NCBI GenBank assembly: GCA_051530055.1
Contig: CM121341.1
Coordinates: 13,020,001 to 13,084,000, forward strand
Source of the DNA: Neoechinorhynchus agilis
Lineage: Eukaryota > Acanthocephala
Direction: 5' to 3'
DNA: 64,000 bases
This document shows, one piece after another, positions 46,144-55,813 of the stretch. The number at the start of each line of letters is the position of its first letter. Positions within the stretch are counted from its first letter, which is position 1. The notes beneath the pieces are model-generated. The model ran no database searches. It worked only from the letters and a program-made list of their open reading frames with translations, and was not told the DNA's origin. The translations under genes and the position numbers were made by a program.

Positions 46144-46405
46144 ATTGTTTCTCTAAGTGATTGGGTTTAGTTGAGGTGATTCTAAGGCTTCATGGGAAAA
46201 CTAAAAGTGCCGCACTCAGATCCGATTGGATTTCTTTTGATATCACCGAAAATTGTCATGCCGTTTTATTAATAGCAATTTTACGTCTTATTATAAGTGG
46301 GATGTTGCGATGTTTCAAAACTTTAAAGAGTATTTGTTGATGCCAATAAAATTTTGCTCTAAAATTAATTACTTATCACATTTTCATTTGGTAGATACTA
46401 TCGGT

Positions 46406-46684
46406 ATGTCAAACTCAAACGAAGATTTGTTAGAAACGAGTGGTGTTCAAAATACTGCGAATATTTCGACATTTACTTGGGACTTGGTACCACCCTTAGA
46501 GGATATTCAGCCTGTAGTACTTAGTGATTTTAAAATTGGTAACGATAGGAAAAGCGAAAGCGATTCACCTCTAGTAACTGCTAAGGAAGCTACGGTTGAA
46601 CAAAAGGTCGAAGAAACATCTGAACGAGTAGGAAGAAAAGCAAAAAGAGGAGCAAATAGCTTTGAAAAAATTAAGTCGACCTGA
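46406..46684 (+). CDS. Small hydrophilic protein, unidentified
   Basis: A single-exon frame of 92 aa starting MSNSNEDLLETSGVQ. The N-terminal half is acidic with one hydrophobic patch (FTWDLVPPLEDIQPVVL); the C-terminal half is charged with a basic end (RVGRKAKRGANSFEKIKST). An acceptor (CATTTGGTAG) ends 11 nt before the ATG, as at neighbouring genes, which is the main reason to call it. It lies 260 bp downstream of UTP4 on the same strand. No family recognised. Confidence 0.45.
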   Translation: MSNSNEDLLETSGVQNTANISTFTWDLVPPLEDIQPVVLSDFKIGNDRKSESDSPLVTAKEATVEQKVEETSERVGRKAKRGANSFEKIKST

Positions 46685-46837
46685 ATACCATCACAATCAA
46701 TCAACCCTTAGTATCATTCCTGTCATGATACGCCTTCTCCCCCCGCTCATCATACCTCGCCGATCTTAATTCAACCCATCGTGTCATGCACTCCTCTATC
46801 AAGGACATAAATCGCACCATATTTATTACGTTTTTTG

Positions 46838-47150
46838 AAGACTGGTCAGCCGGTAACTTTTTATTAAGTATCAATTTGCGGCATTTTTCCACGGCTGATA
46901 ATTTTACCTTGAGCACACGGCCCACCGATCTGGCTCAGGGAACCGCATAAAATCACTTAATACCCTGAAACATACGGTGTGTCGAGGTGGTCAAGTGGAC
47001 TAATGTCCTTGATCCCAGTTAAGGGTCAACTGGTTCGAATCCGTTACCGCTAATGACGCACAACCAAAGAGACGAAATACCGCTGAAGGGAGGAAACTCA
47101 CTGATGAGTCCCGCCTACTGGAGGTATCTGAGGATCCGGAGCGCGAAATA
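46838..47150 (+). mobile_element. Composite SINE/MITE, copy with complete A and B boxes
   Basis: Starts TTTTTTGAAGACTGGTCAGC. The tRNA-like part runs about 46979-47050: GTCGAGGTGGTCAAGTGG at its start (A box TGGTCAAGTGG, 46988-46998) and the B box GGTTCGAATCC at 47032-47042, 33 bp apart. The start closely resembles eukaryotic tRNA-Ser. Downstream come GACGAAAT (47071-47078) and CTGATGAGTCCC (47101-47112). It is not a functional tRNA: the 3' side does not pair with the 5' end as an acceptor stem. Confidence 0.8.
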
Positions 47151-47244
47151 TTTCCAATAAATCAAAATCAAATGTGCTATTAACGGAATTATTATCACCA
47201 AAATAATACTTTGACTAACCCGAATGATTTTTTATCGATGATTC

Positions 47245-47630
47245 TTCGTATTGTTGAACTCCTTCGCTCACACTCTCCAAATTTTACTGCAACTTTATTT
47301 TACACTCCCTCACCTACCGCTATTCCGTCTTTTGAAACCTATGCGTTTGTTAGATTTTCAACAAACAATCAAAACGCCTCTCAACCCCACCGGCACAATT
47401 TTTACTACATTTTATTCCCCTTTTCACATTCCAATTCCTTTCATCCTCCTATACCTCGCACCTCCCTCTACCTCAGCTGCTTTTTCCATACCGCTAAATC
47501 TTTTGGAATCTCATGACCCAATATTACCCGGAGGAAAGACCCTGCCTCGCAAACTCTCCTGAAAACAATAACCACGAACTTTCCTTGGATGTTCCCACCC
47601 GACCGAACTCGTAATTTACTCCAAAATCAT
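47245..47630 (+). mobile_element. 3' fragment of the 38.8-kb LINE family
   Basis: Shares TTTATTTTACACTCCCTCAC, CTATTCCGT and AATCAAAACGCCTCTCA with 40.08-40.28 kb in the same order. Its last part (GTTCCCACCCGACCGAACTC) is also found reversed at 55.1 kb. It ends only about 30 bp before the SF3B6 start. Confidence 0.7.
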
Positions 47631-47662
47631 CTCAATTTTCAGATATTCCATCATCCGTCTTA

Positions 47663-48022
47663 ATGGCGTTGCAGCAAAAGCGACTTAATATCCGCCTTCC
47701 ACCTGAAGTGAATCGAATTCTCTACGTTCGAAATTTGCCGTTTAAAATAACTTCAGATGAAATGTATGATATATTTGGTAAGTACGGCGCGATTCGTCAA
47801 ATCCGGCTCGGTAACACTCCTGAGACTCGGGGAACTGCCTTCGTCGTCTATGAAGATATTTTTGACGCGAAAAACGCATGTGATCACTTGAGTGGATTTA
47901 ACGTCTGTAACCGGTACTTGGTCGTTCTTTATTACCAAGCAACCAAAGTATTTCGTGATCCGACTGATCTAGAAAAGATGAGAGTGGAGTTGGAGAAGAC
48001 AAGAAGTAAATATGGAGTCTAG
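47663..48022 (+). CDS. SF3B6: SF3B6 (SF3b 14-kDa subunit, p14), RRM protein
   Basis: U2 snRNP component that contacts the branch-point adenosine in the spliceosome and binds SF3B1. The single exon encodes 119 aa (family about 125). One RRM with RNP2 ILYVRNL (residues about 19-25) and RNP1 RGTAFVVYE (about 57-65). The family C-terminus is also present ([12 protein letters not shown], then [14 protein letters not shown]). An acceptor (CTCAATTTTCAG) ends 21 nt before the ATG, and the LINE fragment ends just before that acceptor. Confidence 0.97.
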   Translation: MALQQKRLNIRLPPEVNRILYVRNLPFKITSDEMYDIFGKYGAIRQIRLGNTPETRGTAFVVYEDIFDAKNACDHLSGFNVCNRYLVVLYYQATKVFRDPTDLEKMRVELEKTRSKYGV

Positions 48023-48235
48023 TAGTTGGAAAATTGTGTTATGATCAGTACGCTTAAAAATATCAGGCGCTCGTCGATTTATATCTTTTTCAACAATAGG
48101 AGGATTGATTTTGATTTAGACTGGTTAATTTTTTAGTCTTAATAGCGATCTCGAGGGTTGCAAAGGTAAGTCTAGCGATTTGCGAATCAAGCTGGTAAAA
48201 GATAACGTTTGTTAAGATGTCCCATTTATCGTCTA

Positions 48236-48660
48236 TAAATGTCGAAATATCCACACATTTAAAACTTAATTTTGAGGCACCACAGAAACTAAGCCCACCA
48301 ATTTTTGTGAATTAGAACGATAATGCGAAAATAGATTTATGTTCATTGTTATAATTTCATTACTTTATAGTTCAATAATCGATTTAAGTGAATTTCGTCG
48401 GTAACAAAGTCAACGCTTCGTGCCAAACGAACTAATTCCAAATTTCAGCATGAATGTAGAAATATCCGCACCTTTAAAATTCGATTCTAAATCGCCACAG
48501 ATACTAAGTCCACCGATTTTTATGAATTTGGGAGATAAAACGAAAATAAATTTAAGTTCATTATTATAATTTCATTACTTATGGATGTTCCTGAACAAGT
48601 ATTAATGAAGTCAACGCCTTATACCAAATGTCCCAATGCCAAATTTAAGATAATGAATAA
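48236..48660. repeat. Direct repeat covering the mL43 upstream region, about 215-bp period
   Basis: Two copies, about 48236-48445 and 48451-48660. Shared blocks are GAAATATCC(A/G)CAC, AAGTCCACCGAT/AAGCCCACCAAT, TATAATTTCATTACTT and AAGTCAACGC. The second copy runs into the mL43 start; the first ends at an equivalent ATG (CAAATTTCAGCATGAATG). Confidence 0.65.
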
Positions 48661-49261
48661 CTTGCTTCGTTCAGTCGTACAATCAAGTCTCCTGTCATTA
48701 CGGCGTTATAATCATCCTCATTACAGACACAAAATATGCGTTCCGCAAAAATACATCTCCGAAAGCGTCACCACTCCGTATCCAATATGCTATCTTCAGC
48801 GTCTTACAATTTGCCTTTGCAAAGAATCCAACTCAAGTGTTTTTGCACGTTCATTCGTTACTGAACGCCTTGTGGATATTGCTCAAAAACATCCACAAGT
48901 CGTGTTCTACGTACAACCTCGACGACATCATGCCCCGAAGCTTATTGCGGAATATTTGGACGGTCACCAGCAAACTGTTCAAATTTTAAGCGAGTTTACC
49001 GAAGATCGGATTTCAGAGTGGATTGATTTTCTCATTATGAGGCAGGGACATGATATCGTAGAATTTCTGAAAGATCAACATACTGATCATCCATCGTGTC
49101 AGTCGATGTGGAATCCATATACATTTGCAGATACACGCGATGCACTTAGACAGTTTCCGGATCCCGAGCTTGTGACAGATAAGGAATGTCCTCCAAGTGC
49201 TGACCAAATGGTCATTGAATTGTTCAAACAGCAACAAGAAAAGTCAATGGAATCCAAATGA
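48653..49261 (+). CDS. MRPL43: Mitochondrial ribosomal protein mL43 (MRPL43)
   Basis: Subunit of the mitochondrial large ribosomal subunit with the thioredoxin-like L51/S25/CI-B8 fold. The single exon from ATG 48653 encodes 202 aa. The N-terminus (MNNLLRSVVQSSLLSLRRYN) looks like a mitochondrial presequence. Family core: CYLQRLTICLCKESNSS, FVTERLVDIAQKHPQVVFYV, PKLIAEYLDGHQ, then HTDHPSCQSMWNP. It continues into an unmatched tail. An in-frame ATG at 48581 is possible, but an acceptor-like CAAATTTAAG ends 3 nt before 48653 and the presequence begins there. The region before it is a repeat, so the start is not certain. Confidence 0.9.
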   Translation: MNNLLRSVVQSSLLSLRRYNHPHYRHKICVPQKYISESVTTPYPICYLQRLTICLCKESNSSVFARSFVTERLVDIAQKHPQVVFYVQPRRHHAPKLIAEYLDGHQQTVQILSEFTEDRISEWIDFLIMRQGHDIVEFLKDQHTDHPSCQSMWNPYTFADTRDALRQFPDPELVTDKECPPSADQMVIELFKQQQEKSMESK

Positions 49262-50130
49262 ATGTACTTTTTTAAGATAGTTAATATTGCAATATCGGAG
49301 TTGTAATTAATTTTAGTACGTGTTATTTGTTTCATTCTCAAAATCAAATCAGTCAATTTCCGCGCATCACAATTTATATTCTCGTTTGTCAAGTTGATCA
49401 GCCGATTATTGAGTGAAATTCAAAATTGTGAATACTGAATCTTGAATTTGGCTGTTGTGATTGGCTACTTTATTTCAAAAATAGGCTAATCAGAATAAAA
49501 ACTGCCAAAGAAAATGCGAGGTTAAATCATTCCGACTTCCTAAAACAATAGAATCTAAAGCGACTGAGTTTTCAAATATATTCCCGTAAATAATAGAGTT
49601 ATGCGACTCAATGACGAACGTGGAACCGTTCATGGTATCAAGTGGTAACCAATCGGTCTTAACTTATAAGTTTTAAATAGCATCTCTCCTTAATAGTAGA
49701 TATCGCAATATTATGAAGCATTGACGAAAATGATTACGTTATCATTACGCCTGTAGTCAACGAGTTTAGCCTGTCGAGTCAACAATCAAAGAGTTTAAAT
49801 GCGCAAGTATTGAAAATGGCGAATTAATCACCAAATAAAAAATTCACAAACATAATAATCATCGTTTTGTGGCACTTTGCAATTTGCATTCATTCAATGG
49901 AACGTAGACGCAACATTCCGAACAAAACCGCATTTACATCCCTTGCTTAATACCAATGGGATCTTTATTCTGTATGCGACATAATCATATTTTTTAAAGC
50001 GTACCATTAAGAACAAAGATCCATTTCCGTTTATTATTTTAAGATGATTTAGTCAGAAATAACATTTTAGTCTCGCACATTCACCAGCACTCATTCTGTT
50101 TAAGGTTTTCTCTCTCTATTGAACAGCATT
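49262..50130. other. Non-coding gap, nothing recogn­ised
   Basis: Between the mL43 stop and the stop of the convergent SH2 gene. No supported frame or repeat. Confidence 0.4.
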
Positions 50131-50767
50131 TCATCGCCGATGAATCTGCTTCACTGGTAGTTTTTGTTCATTGATAAATAAAGTGATAGGAAGAACGTCT
50201 GGAACGATTGAATGGTACATTACGAGACGGTGTAGAGAATCGAAATAGTGTTGAGAACCCTATGCCGATTTAAGGCTTCAAACTAAATCGATTATGATTA
50301 GAAGAGAGATACTTACTTGAATGCAGAATCCGTTTGCATCTTTATCGACTTTATAATGTAAAACCCTTGCTGAACAAAGATATTCTGGTACTCGGACTGA
50401 AAGTATATGGGTGTTTCTGAATCTCCAAACGACGAAAACTCCACTACACTTGGATTTTCGAAGTCCGTTAGACACTTCCACAAAGATGTCTCTTGATGAG
50501 TATTGAGGTGATCGCTGCTGGTGGTGGTGATGATGATGATGAACTGGATTCGTGGTTCGGTATGTGTTGTTCCTTGAGTGGCAGTATTTGCTGACCGATG
50601 ATGCGATTGTTCTACATGAGTTGCAGCAACTCAATTTCTCGGTATAGTCTAATTGTGGTGATGGATTGAACGCAATGCCTGCATGTGATGAGTTGTAAGT
50701 GGGGATCTTCATGATGTTCTCTAGTAGAACATTCGTGTAACGTAGATCTTGATCTCCAGCAATCTTT
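50131..50767 (-). CDS. Adaptor-like protein with C-terminal SH2 domain (3' exons)
   Basis: Two exons, 50767-50317 and 50259-50131, join in phase 0 (ATTCAA|GTAAGT to CGGCATAG) through a 57-nt intron, giving 192 codons of C-terminal sequence. The first part is Ser/Asn-rich with a run of seven His. The SH2 domain is recognisable from GVFVVWRF (FLVR strand), HILSVRV, VLHYKVDKDANGFCI and, in the last exon, YFDSLHRLVMYH and LPITLF. The protein ends shortly after (QIHRR), as in SHC- or SHB-type adaptors. The position normally holding the phosphotyrosine-binding Arg of FLVR is Trp, with Arg one place later, so binding may be altered. The first exon opens with an acceptor (CATGTTTTTTAG) and needs 5' exons; the frame at 51177-50929 is a possible one but is unproven. 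Confidence 0.72.
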
Positions 50768-50928
50768 CTAAAAAACATGAATTCAACATGAAACGACGAC
50801 TCCATTAAAAACAAACGAATCAGACATGTACTAATAAAATCAAGAAATTGCGTTAAACTCGGTTCACGCCCGTTCTCATCAACAGACCGAGAGTGCAGGT
50901 TAAAAGAGAAAAGAGTTTTTGATTTCAA

Positions 50929-52200
50929 TTATATCGGTTTGCTGGTGTAGGAAAGGCTTGTCGGACACCCTCGTGTCTTTGTTACATAATGTGGATAGAA
51001 TGCCGGCGGAGTACCGTAACGCGCAGATGTGAGATCGACTACTAGAAGACCACAATGATGAATAAACACCCCGCGGTGAAATGTGGACTTGATCGCTGCA
51101 AACAATCGAGCCAAATCGAGTTCACCACATCTTCTTTTACCCTCTCGAATGTCTAGCAGATAAACGCACACACACATTCCGATTTCATTGTTGTGTGATT
51201 GGGAGACACCTGACAGCGGGTTTGAGGGAACGACCTTGTCGATGCGTCTATGCGATGTGGAATTGTATCGCTGGAGTGCACTCGGGCGCGAAGATCATGG
51301 CATTAGATCGGTGTCCTTGGTGATGTTGCCATAATACATCCCTATCCTAACGGTCTTTTTAGTTTCAAACCTACATTCAATTGAGTTTTGTTATCTGAAT
51401 ACAGCTTCACTTTTTGAAAGAAAATAGTTCTCGGTGCAACGAATGATGCTCTCAAACGTGTTCGTTTTTTTCTTTCAAATTTGAACTTTTGAACCTTACT
51501 TTAAACGACCCACGGAAAGTATATTTGTATCCAATTCTTTTTGAAACGAAATGAACGTTCAACCAGATACAATAATGAATTTTATGTTTTGCAACAAAAA
51601 TATCGCAACTGAAATTGTTGTGCTCTTCGCAGTCACAAGTCAGTTGCTTATTTTTTCCTTTTAGTGTCCGGCAAAATTTATATAACGCCTTTGGGTATTT
51701 GTAGACTGTCGGTCATGAATTTTTGCACAATTCGCTTTTCCTTTCGACCACTAAGGTTTTACATTTTTTCTACATGTAATAGTCGATCAATCTTCTAATA
51801 AAATCTGCCCTTATCTTTATTGAAGGTTTAAAGATTCATGTCCCAGTGCACTTTGAAATCTCAAGTTCCCTTTGCCAAAAAACCGTTTCGAACTTCAATC
51901 TAACCAGACATTCTTAAGACAAAATCATTTAGGAAATTGTCAACTGATAGACTTAACGATTATCATTAATATTCGCATTAGTGAATTATACGTTTAGTTA
52001 CTTTCAGACGTATGAATTCCGCTTTTGAAAGGCCACTTTTCATCCAAGACGTTTTAAGGAACAGTCTACTATCAATAAAGTCAACTTTTCACAGTGCACG
52101 CCCATCTAGTCCCAATCTGCGAAATCTCGAATTTCTTCTTTCGAACATTCATTTGCTAGATTTGAGTTTGACAAAAGCAGTTTCAACTGTGTCAGATACT
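50929..52200. other. Upstream of the SH2 exons; no supported gene
   Basis: A minus-strand frame at 51177-50929 (with RGVFIHHCGLLVVDL) could be an upstream exon of the SH2 gene, but I could not link it by splice phase. The rest shows only short random frames, such as the 63-codon frame at 52012-52203. Confidence 0.3.
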
Positions 52201-52204
52201 TGAA

Positions 52205-52445
52205 TTCTTAAATATTTTCACTGGCAAGCCGGTTCTATTGATTTATTACATCCCTTCCTCGGCTAGATGCATGTGGGTAAAGAGTTTGTACATCCCCCGG
52301 ATTCTTAGAACCCTTCATAACACGTGATTCAGAGTCGAAGTGATTCAATTACTTCTCTGATCTAAGAGATCGGTGTGGCTTCATGCCAAGAAGGAAAACC
52401 AAAAAATGAGGAAGGGATATCCTAAATCAGTATGTCAGATAGGAC
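52205..52445. mobile_element. Fold-back element remnant (type A, copy 3)
   Basis: Left: CTGGCAAGCCGGTTCTATTG, ATTACATCCCTTCCTCGGCT, GAGTTTGTACATCCCCCGGA. Right: TAAGAGATCGGTGTGGCTTC and GAGGAAGGGATATCCTAAAT. The left arm is largely deleted compared with the 11.7-kb copy. Confidence 0.7.
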
Positions 52446-52739
52446 TCCCCACTCCGCGCTCTAAATCTCTCAGATGATAACGGTTGATAGATTACTGCAC
52501 CTTTCTAAACTTGACCGTTCACTGGGCATACCAAGTCTTTAATACGAAACGGACGTCCGTTTGGAGATAATCCAGATAGCATTACACCACAGTGTGAAGG
52601 TCAAAACACGTCAACGTTGACATTATTGGATTTATGAAATCTCCTGCAATGGAAGAGTTAAGTTCGTTAGTGAAGTTTGATGCTTTTGTAGAGGAAAACT
52701 AGCATTCCTTTAAATAGAGCATGAACTTTCGGAAGTGAA

Positions 52740-52910
52740 AATCAAACCAGCACATTTTTTTATTCCGATATTTCGGCACAATCTTGTGCCTTTATCAAGG
52801 GTGTAAATAAATCGAATCGACAATGTGCCGAACTATCGGAATCAATAAATTCTTTTAATTTTTCCACCATATAAAAACGTGAACAATTCAATCTTCAGAG
52901 ACAATCGTAA
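52740..52910. mobile_element. Hairpin MITE, CCGATATTTCGG family, copy 3
   Basis: CCGATATTTCGGCACAATCT and, inverted, ATGTGCCGAACTATCGGAAT, with the terminal TTTTAATTTTTCCACCAT. Followed by GAACAATTCAATCTTCA, also seen after copy 4. Confidence 0.65.
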
Positions 52911-53109
52911 TTGTGTATGTATTTGTGCTTTATTTCATTCTGTTTAAATCACCAAAAATTCACTGAGATAAAATCCAATTGCAAAAAAATTAATGACGAG
53001 CGACTTTATTGAGATGAGCCTCCATTTCCTCCTTTCAAAAAATACTTAATTGTTGCTTGCATTGAAATCAAAAAGGTGTTTTTCCATTGTGCAATATAGC
53101 ATTCAATAC

Positions 53110-53300
53110 TTTAATTGCGGAGAAATTAAACTGATTTTATTTTAAAATCCGATATTTCGGCACAATCTTGAGCCTTTATCAACATAACTTACACGTTTTT
53201 GCAACAACTTACAAGCAACCTTGATAAAAACACAAAATTGGTCCGAAATATCGAGTTTAAAATAAAATCATTTAAATTTCTCCGCCAGAAAACAATCTAT
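53110..53300. mobile_element. Hairpin MITE, CCGATATTTCGG family, copy 4 (most symmetrical)
   Basis: Imperfect palindrome: TGCGGAGAAATTAAACTGAT at the left matches inverted ATTTAAATTTCTCCGCCA at the right, with CCGATATTTCGG / CCGAAATATCGAG inside and ATAAAGGCTC-type inner arms. About 175 bp, no coding capacity. Confidence 0.7.
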
Positions 53301-53508
53301 ATGAACAATTCAATCTTCAAACACTTTAATTGCGAACAACGGTACGGGTGTAGTTGTAAATTTAATTTGTAAGGCTTCCTTAAATTGTTAAAAATTTGAC
53401 TGAAATAAATCCCGGTAGATAATCGCTTTTTGCCATCAAAAAACAAAGACATGATCAACAGCGTTTCGAGAACTATATTTTTATTAGACCGATGATTTGT
53501 TTCTATGA

Positions 53509-54066
53509 TCAGTCTACAATGACTACACGCACTTCCTCTTTTTCTTGAATATCATCATCATCTTCGACTAATTCCTCTAGGCTTTCCTTTTGTTGTCGAA
53601 TCCATTGGCCGAAAAGAAATGCTCCAGCTTCGGCATAGTGCAAAACGGTAGTGGCAAAGACGCACATAGTGACCTTTCCTCGGTTCAAGTTTGAGGACCA
53701 CATCCACATCATCATTGCGGCTTCGAATGTGAGTGTCGAAGCGCAGATCGCATAAGCTGTGGCCGGGATTTTTTTATAGCATAAATAAGGCGCGATTGAA
53801 AAGATAGCGGATAGATAGATAAGATATCCAGGAATGAAGTAATTCGAAATAAAGAATACTTTATCTTCTTGAGTTACTATAGAGTCGCTTGTTGAACGCA
53901 TGTACTCACAAAGAGGTTTGAGCAAGAAAACGAGCCAAATACAATTGAACATAATTCTAATTGGAGCCAGTGTCAAGTGCAACGGCCGAAGTACTCGATA
54001 AGAGTGCTGCTGAAATGCATTTAGAATCTTCGAAATGGCCAGAGTAACTTTTGATAGATGAGCCAT
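53509..54066 (-). CDS. Multi-pass membrane protein, unidentified
   Basis: A single exon of 185 aa with about four to five hydrophobic segments: IRIMFNCIWLVFLLKPLC, ISNYFIPGYLIYLSAIFSIA, ATAYAICASTLTFEAAMMMW and VTMCVFATTVLHYAEAGAFL. The C-terminus is cytosol-like and acidic (EELVEDDDDIQEKEEV). An acceptor (ACCTTTCTCCAAG) ends 12 nt before the ATG. Size and pattern recall small tetraspan families (for example DRAM/FRAG1-like), but no signature fixes this. Confidence 0.72.
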   Translation of the reverse strand: MAHLSKVTLAISKILNAFQQHSYRVLRPLHLTLAPIRIMFNCIWLVFLLKPLCEYMRSTSDSIVTQEDKVFFISNYFIPGYLIYLSAIFSIAPYLCYKKIPATAYAICASTLTFEAAMMMWMWSSNLNRGKVTMCVFATTVLHYAEAGAFLFGQWIRQQKESLEELVEDDDDIQEKEEVRVVIVD

Positions 54067-55813
54067 ATCGAGTGTTGTCTTGGAGAAAGGTTAAGGTATG
54101 TTTAAACTTTCATAGGTATAAGGAGTTGACATTTGTGAGTCATCGGGTCGAAAGTTGATCTTGTCTAACACGTAACAAATAGGCTCACAAATAGAAAAGT
54201 GAATGTTGTATGAGCGTTTATGAGATTGTCTTTAAGATCATATTTTTCAAAGCAACTTTTACGATCTTATGGAGTATTCGAAACCGTATAATGTAAAATA
54301 AAAGCAAGAGAATATTTTAATGCGCGTTATGATACTATAAAAGATCGCTTAAGTTAATTCATCTTATTGATTATCCGTGTATTGCTTAAGAGACCGTGCA
54401 ATCAAAGCAAATTTTAAAACGCGTCTAAATTTCTTACGTTAAACGGGTTAAAATGACTGAAAAAACAGGTCCGTTTGTAACCAATTCGCATTAATTTCCA
54501 TTCGATTATATCAAAAAGATTGCGTAACCTGTTGATTAATTGTTATAGGCCGATAAATTCGAGTAATATCGACTGAAACAGATGGAATTGTTTTATTTTC
54601 TTTGGTGATTTAGAGATTAATTTATTATTGCCCTTTCGCCGTATTTCGTTGGGTGTTTTTATAAGAAAAAAGTTTCGTTTGCGTTAGAGACCGCTCAATG
54701 TTTAAGAATAACTCAGAATTTGAGTAATTTATGTTAGGATATACAGCATAGTCGTTGAGTCCCAACTATTTTTTAGCCGCTTCTGGTCATTATAGATATA
54801 GTGAGATTTTTAGAAAACATTATGGGTTTAAAGTTGCCACTAAGGATCCACAGACTGCGAATGTTTGATGAACTTTAATCTATATTATCAATGTTATGAC
54901 GTAAGCAATGTTCACAAGTTAGCAACTACGTCCAACTTTATTTCAGGATTTAGAAAATATAATTTTGTCTAATCATTTAAACTTTAGAGTTTCAGGCAAT
55001 GATGCAAATGTGCACTTACAAAAAAAGAGTGGTGCGATATTTTTGAATACTTTTGAACAAATTTCTAACAATAATAACACGTTAGTTAGTTAAAATACAA
55101 TGCCACTTGAGTTCTGGTGGGATAAATAAATGTGACTATTGATTTTGGGGTGGATTACGGGTTCGTTCGGTGGGAATATTCGGTCGGGGAGGGAGTGTCC
55201 GTTCGGGCGAGGATTGGCGGTTAGTGTTTACAGGAAAGCTTGTGAGGTTGAGACTTTCCTCAGGTTCAATCGAGATTGAAAAGGGCTGCTAATCTCAAAA
55301 AATGCAATATATAAACTATGATTCAACTTTTTCATATTAAAGAAATAATTAAATTCCCAGTAAACAGCTATAATCAATTTAAAAATATCAGACTGTTCAA
55401 GCATTAACGTAAAAAATCAAATTACATGTTTGTATCAAAAACACGTTTTTATTACGGATAGTTCAAAAGAGAAAAATTGTCTTCGTGTTTCTTAAAATTA
55501 ATGATAATCAGCATTGCTGTGATGCGATCAACAAAGCAAGGTTTTTCTTGGAAATAAAATTTTAAAGTAACACGAATTGTGGATATAACAGCAGCTTTCA
55601 TAAACTTACATCTCAGTAGATCCTTCTCGATTGCACTGGAAATTAAATAGCAGAATTGGTTCGAATTTATCAAAACATGGAGTTAGTACTACTATAAATC
55701 ACTGTGACCGTTTTTTGAATACAACTGAAACTAATGGACAAAATGTCAGCTTACTGAAATAAAGCTATATCTTCGGCATTTAATGCTAGTGAAGAGTTTA
55801 CTTCGGAACAACA
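54067..55813. other. Non-coding, with a reversed LINE tail
   Basis: No gene is supported. At about 55095-55225 a G-rich patch, read on the minus strand (TATTCCCACCGAACGAACCC then AAAATCAAT), matches the 3' tail of the LINE family at 47.58 kb, so it is a short 3' LINE fragment in minus orientation. The remainder is AT-rich and featureless. Confidence 0.5.

Noticed and set aside
46979-47050. Functional tRNA gene
   Set aside because: A and B boxes are present but the 5' end has no complementary acceptor strand at the 3' side and no proper anticodon arm. It is a tRNA-derived SINE head.
50510-50545. Seven-His run as a vector or tag contaminant
   Set aside because: It uses CAT codons with one another in natural context, sits within a gene containing a worm-like SH2 domain and a normal intron, and no vector sequence surrounds it.
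52012-52203. 63-codon plus-strand frame
   Set aside because: No acceptor near the ATG, no family resemblance; next to transposon DNA.
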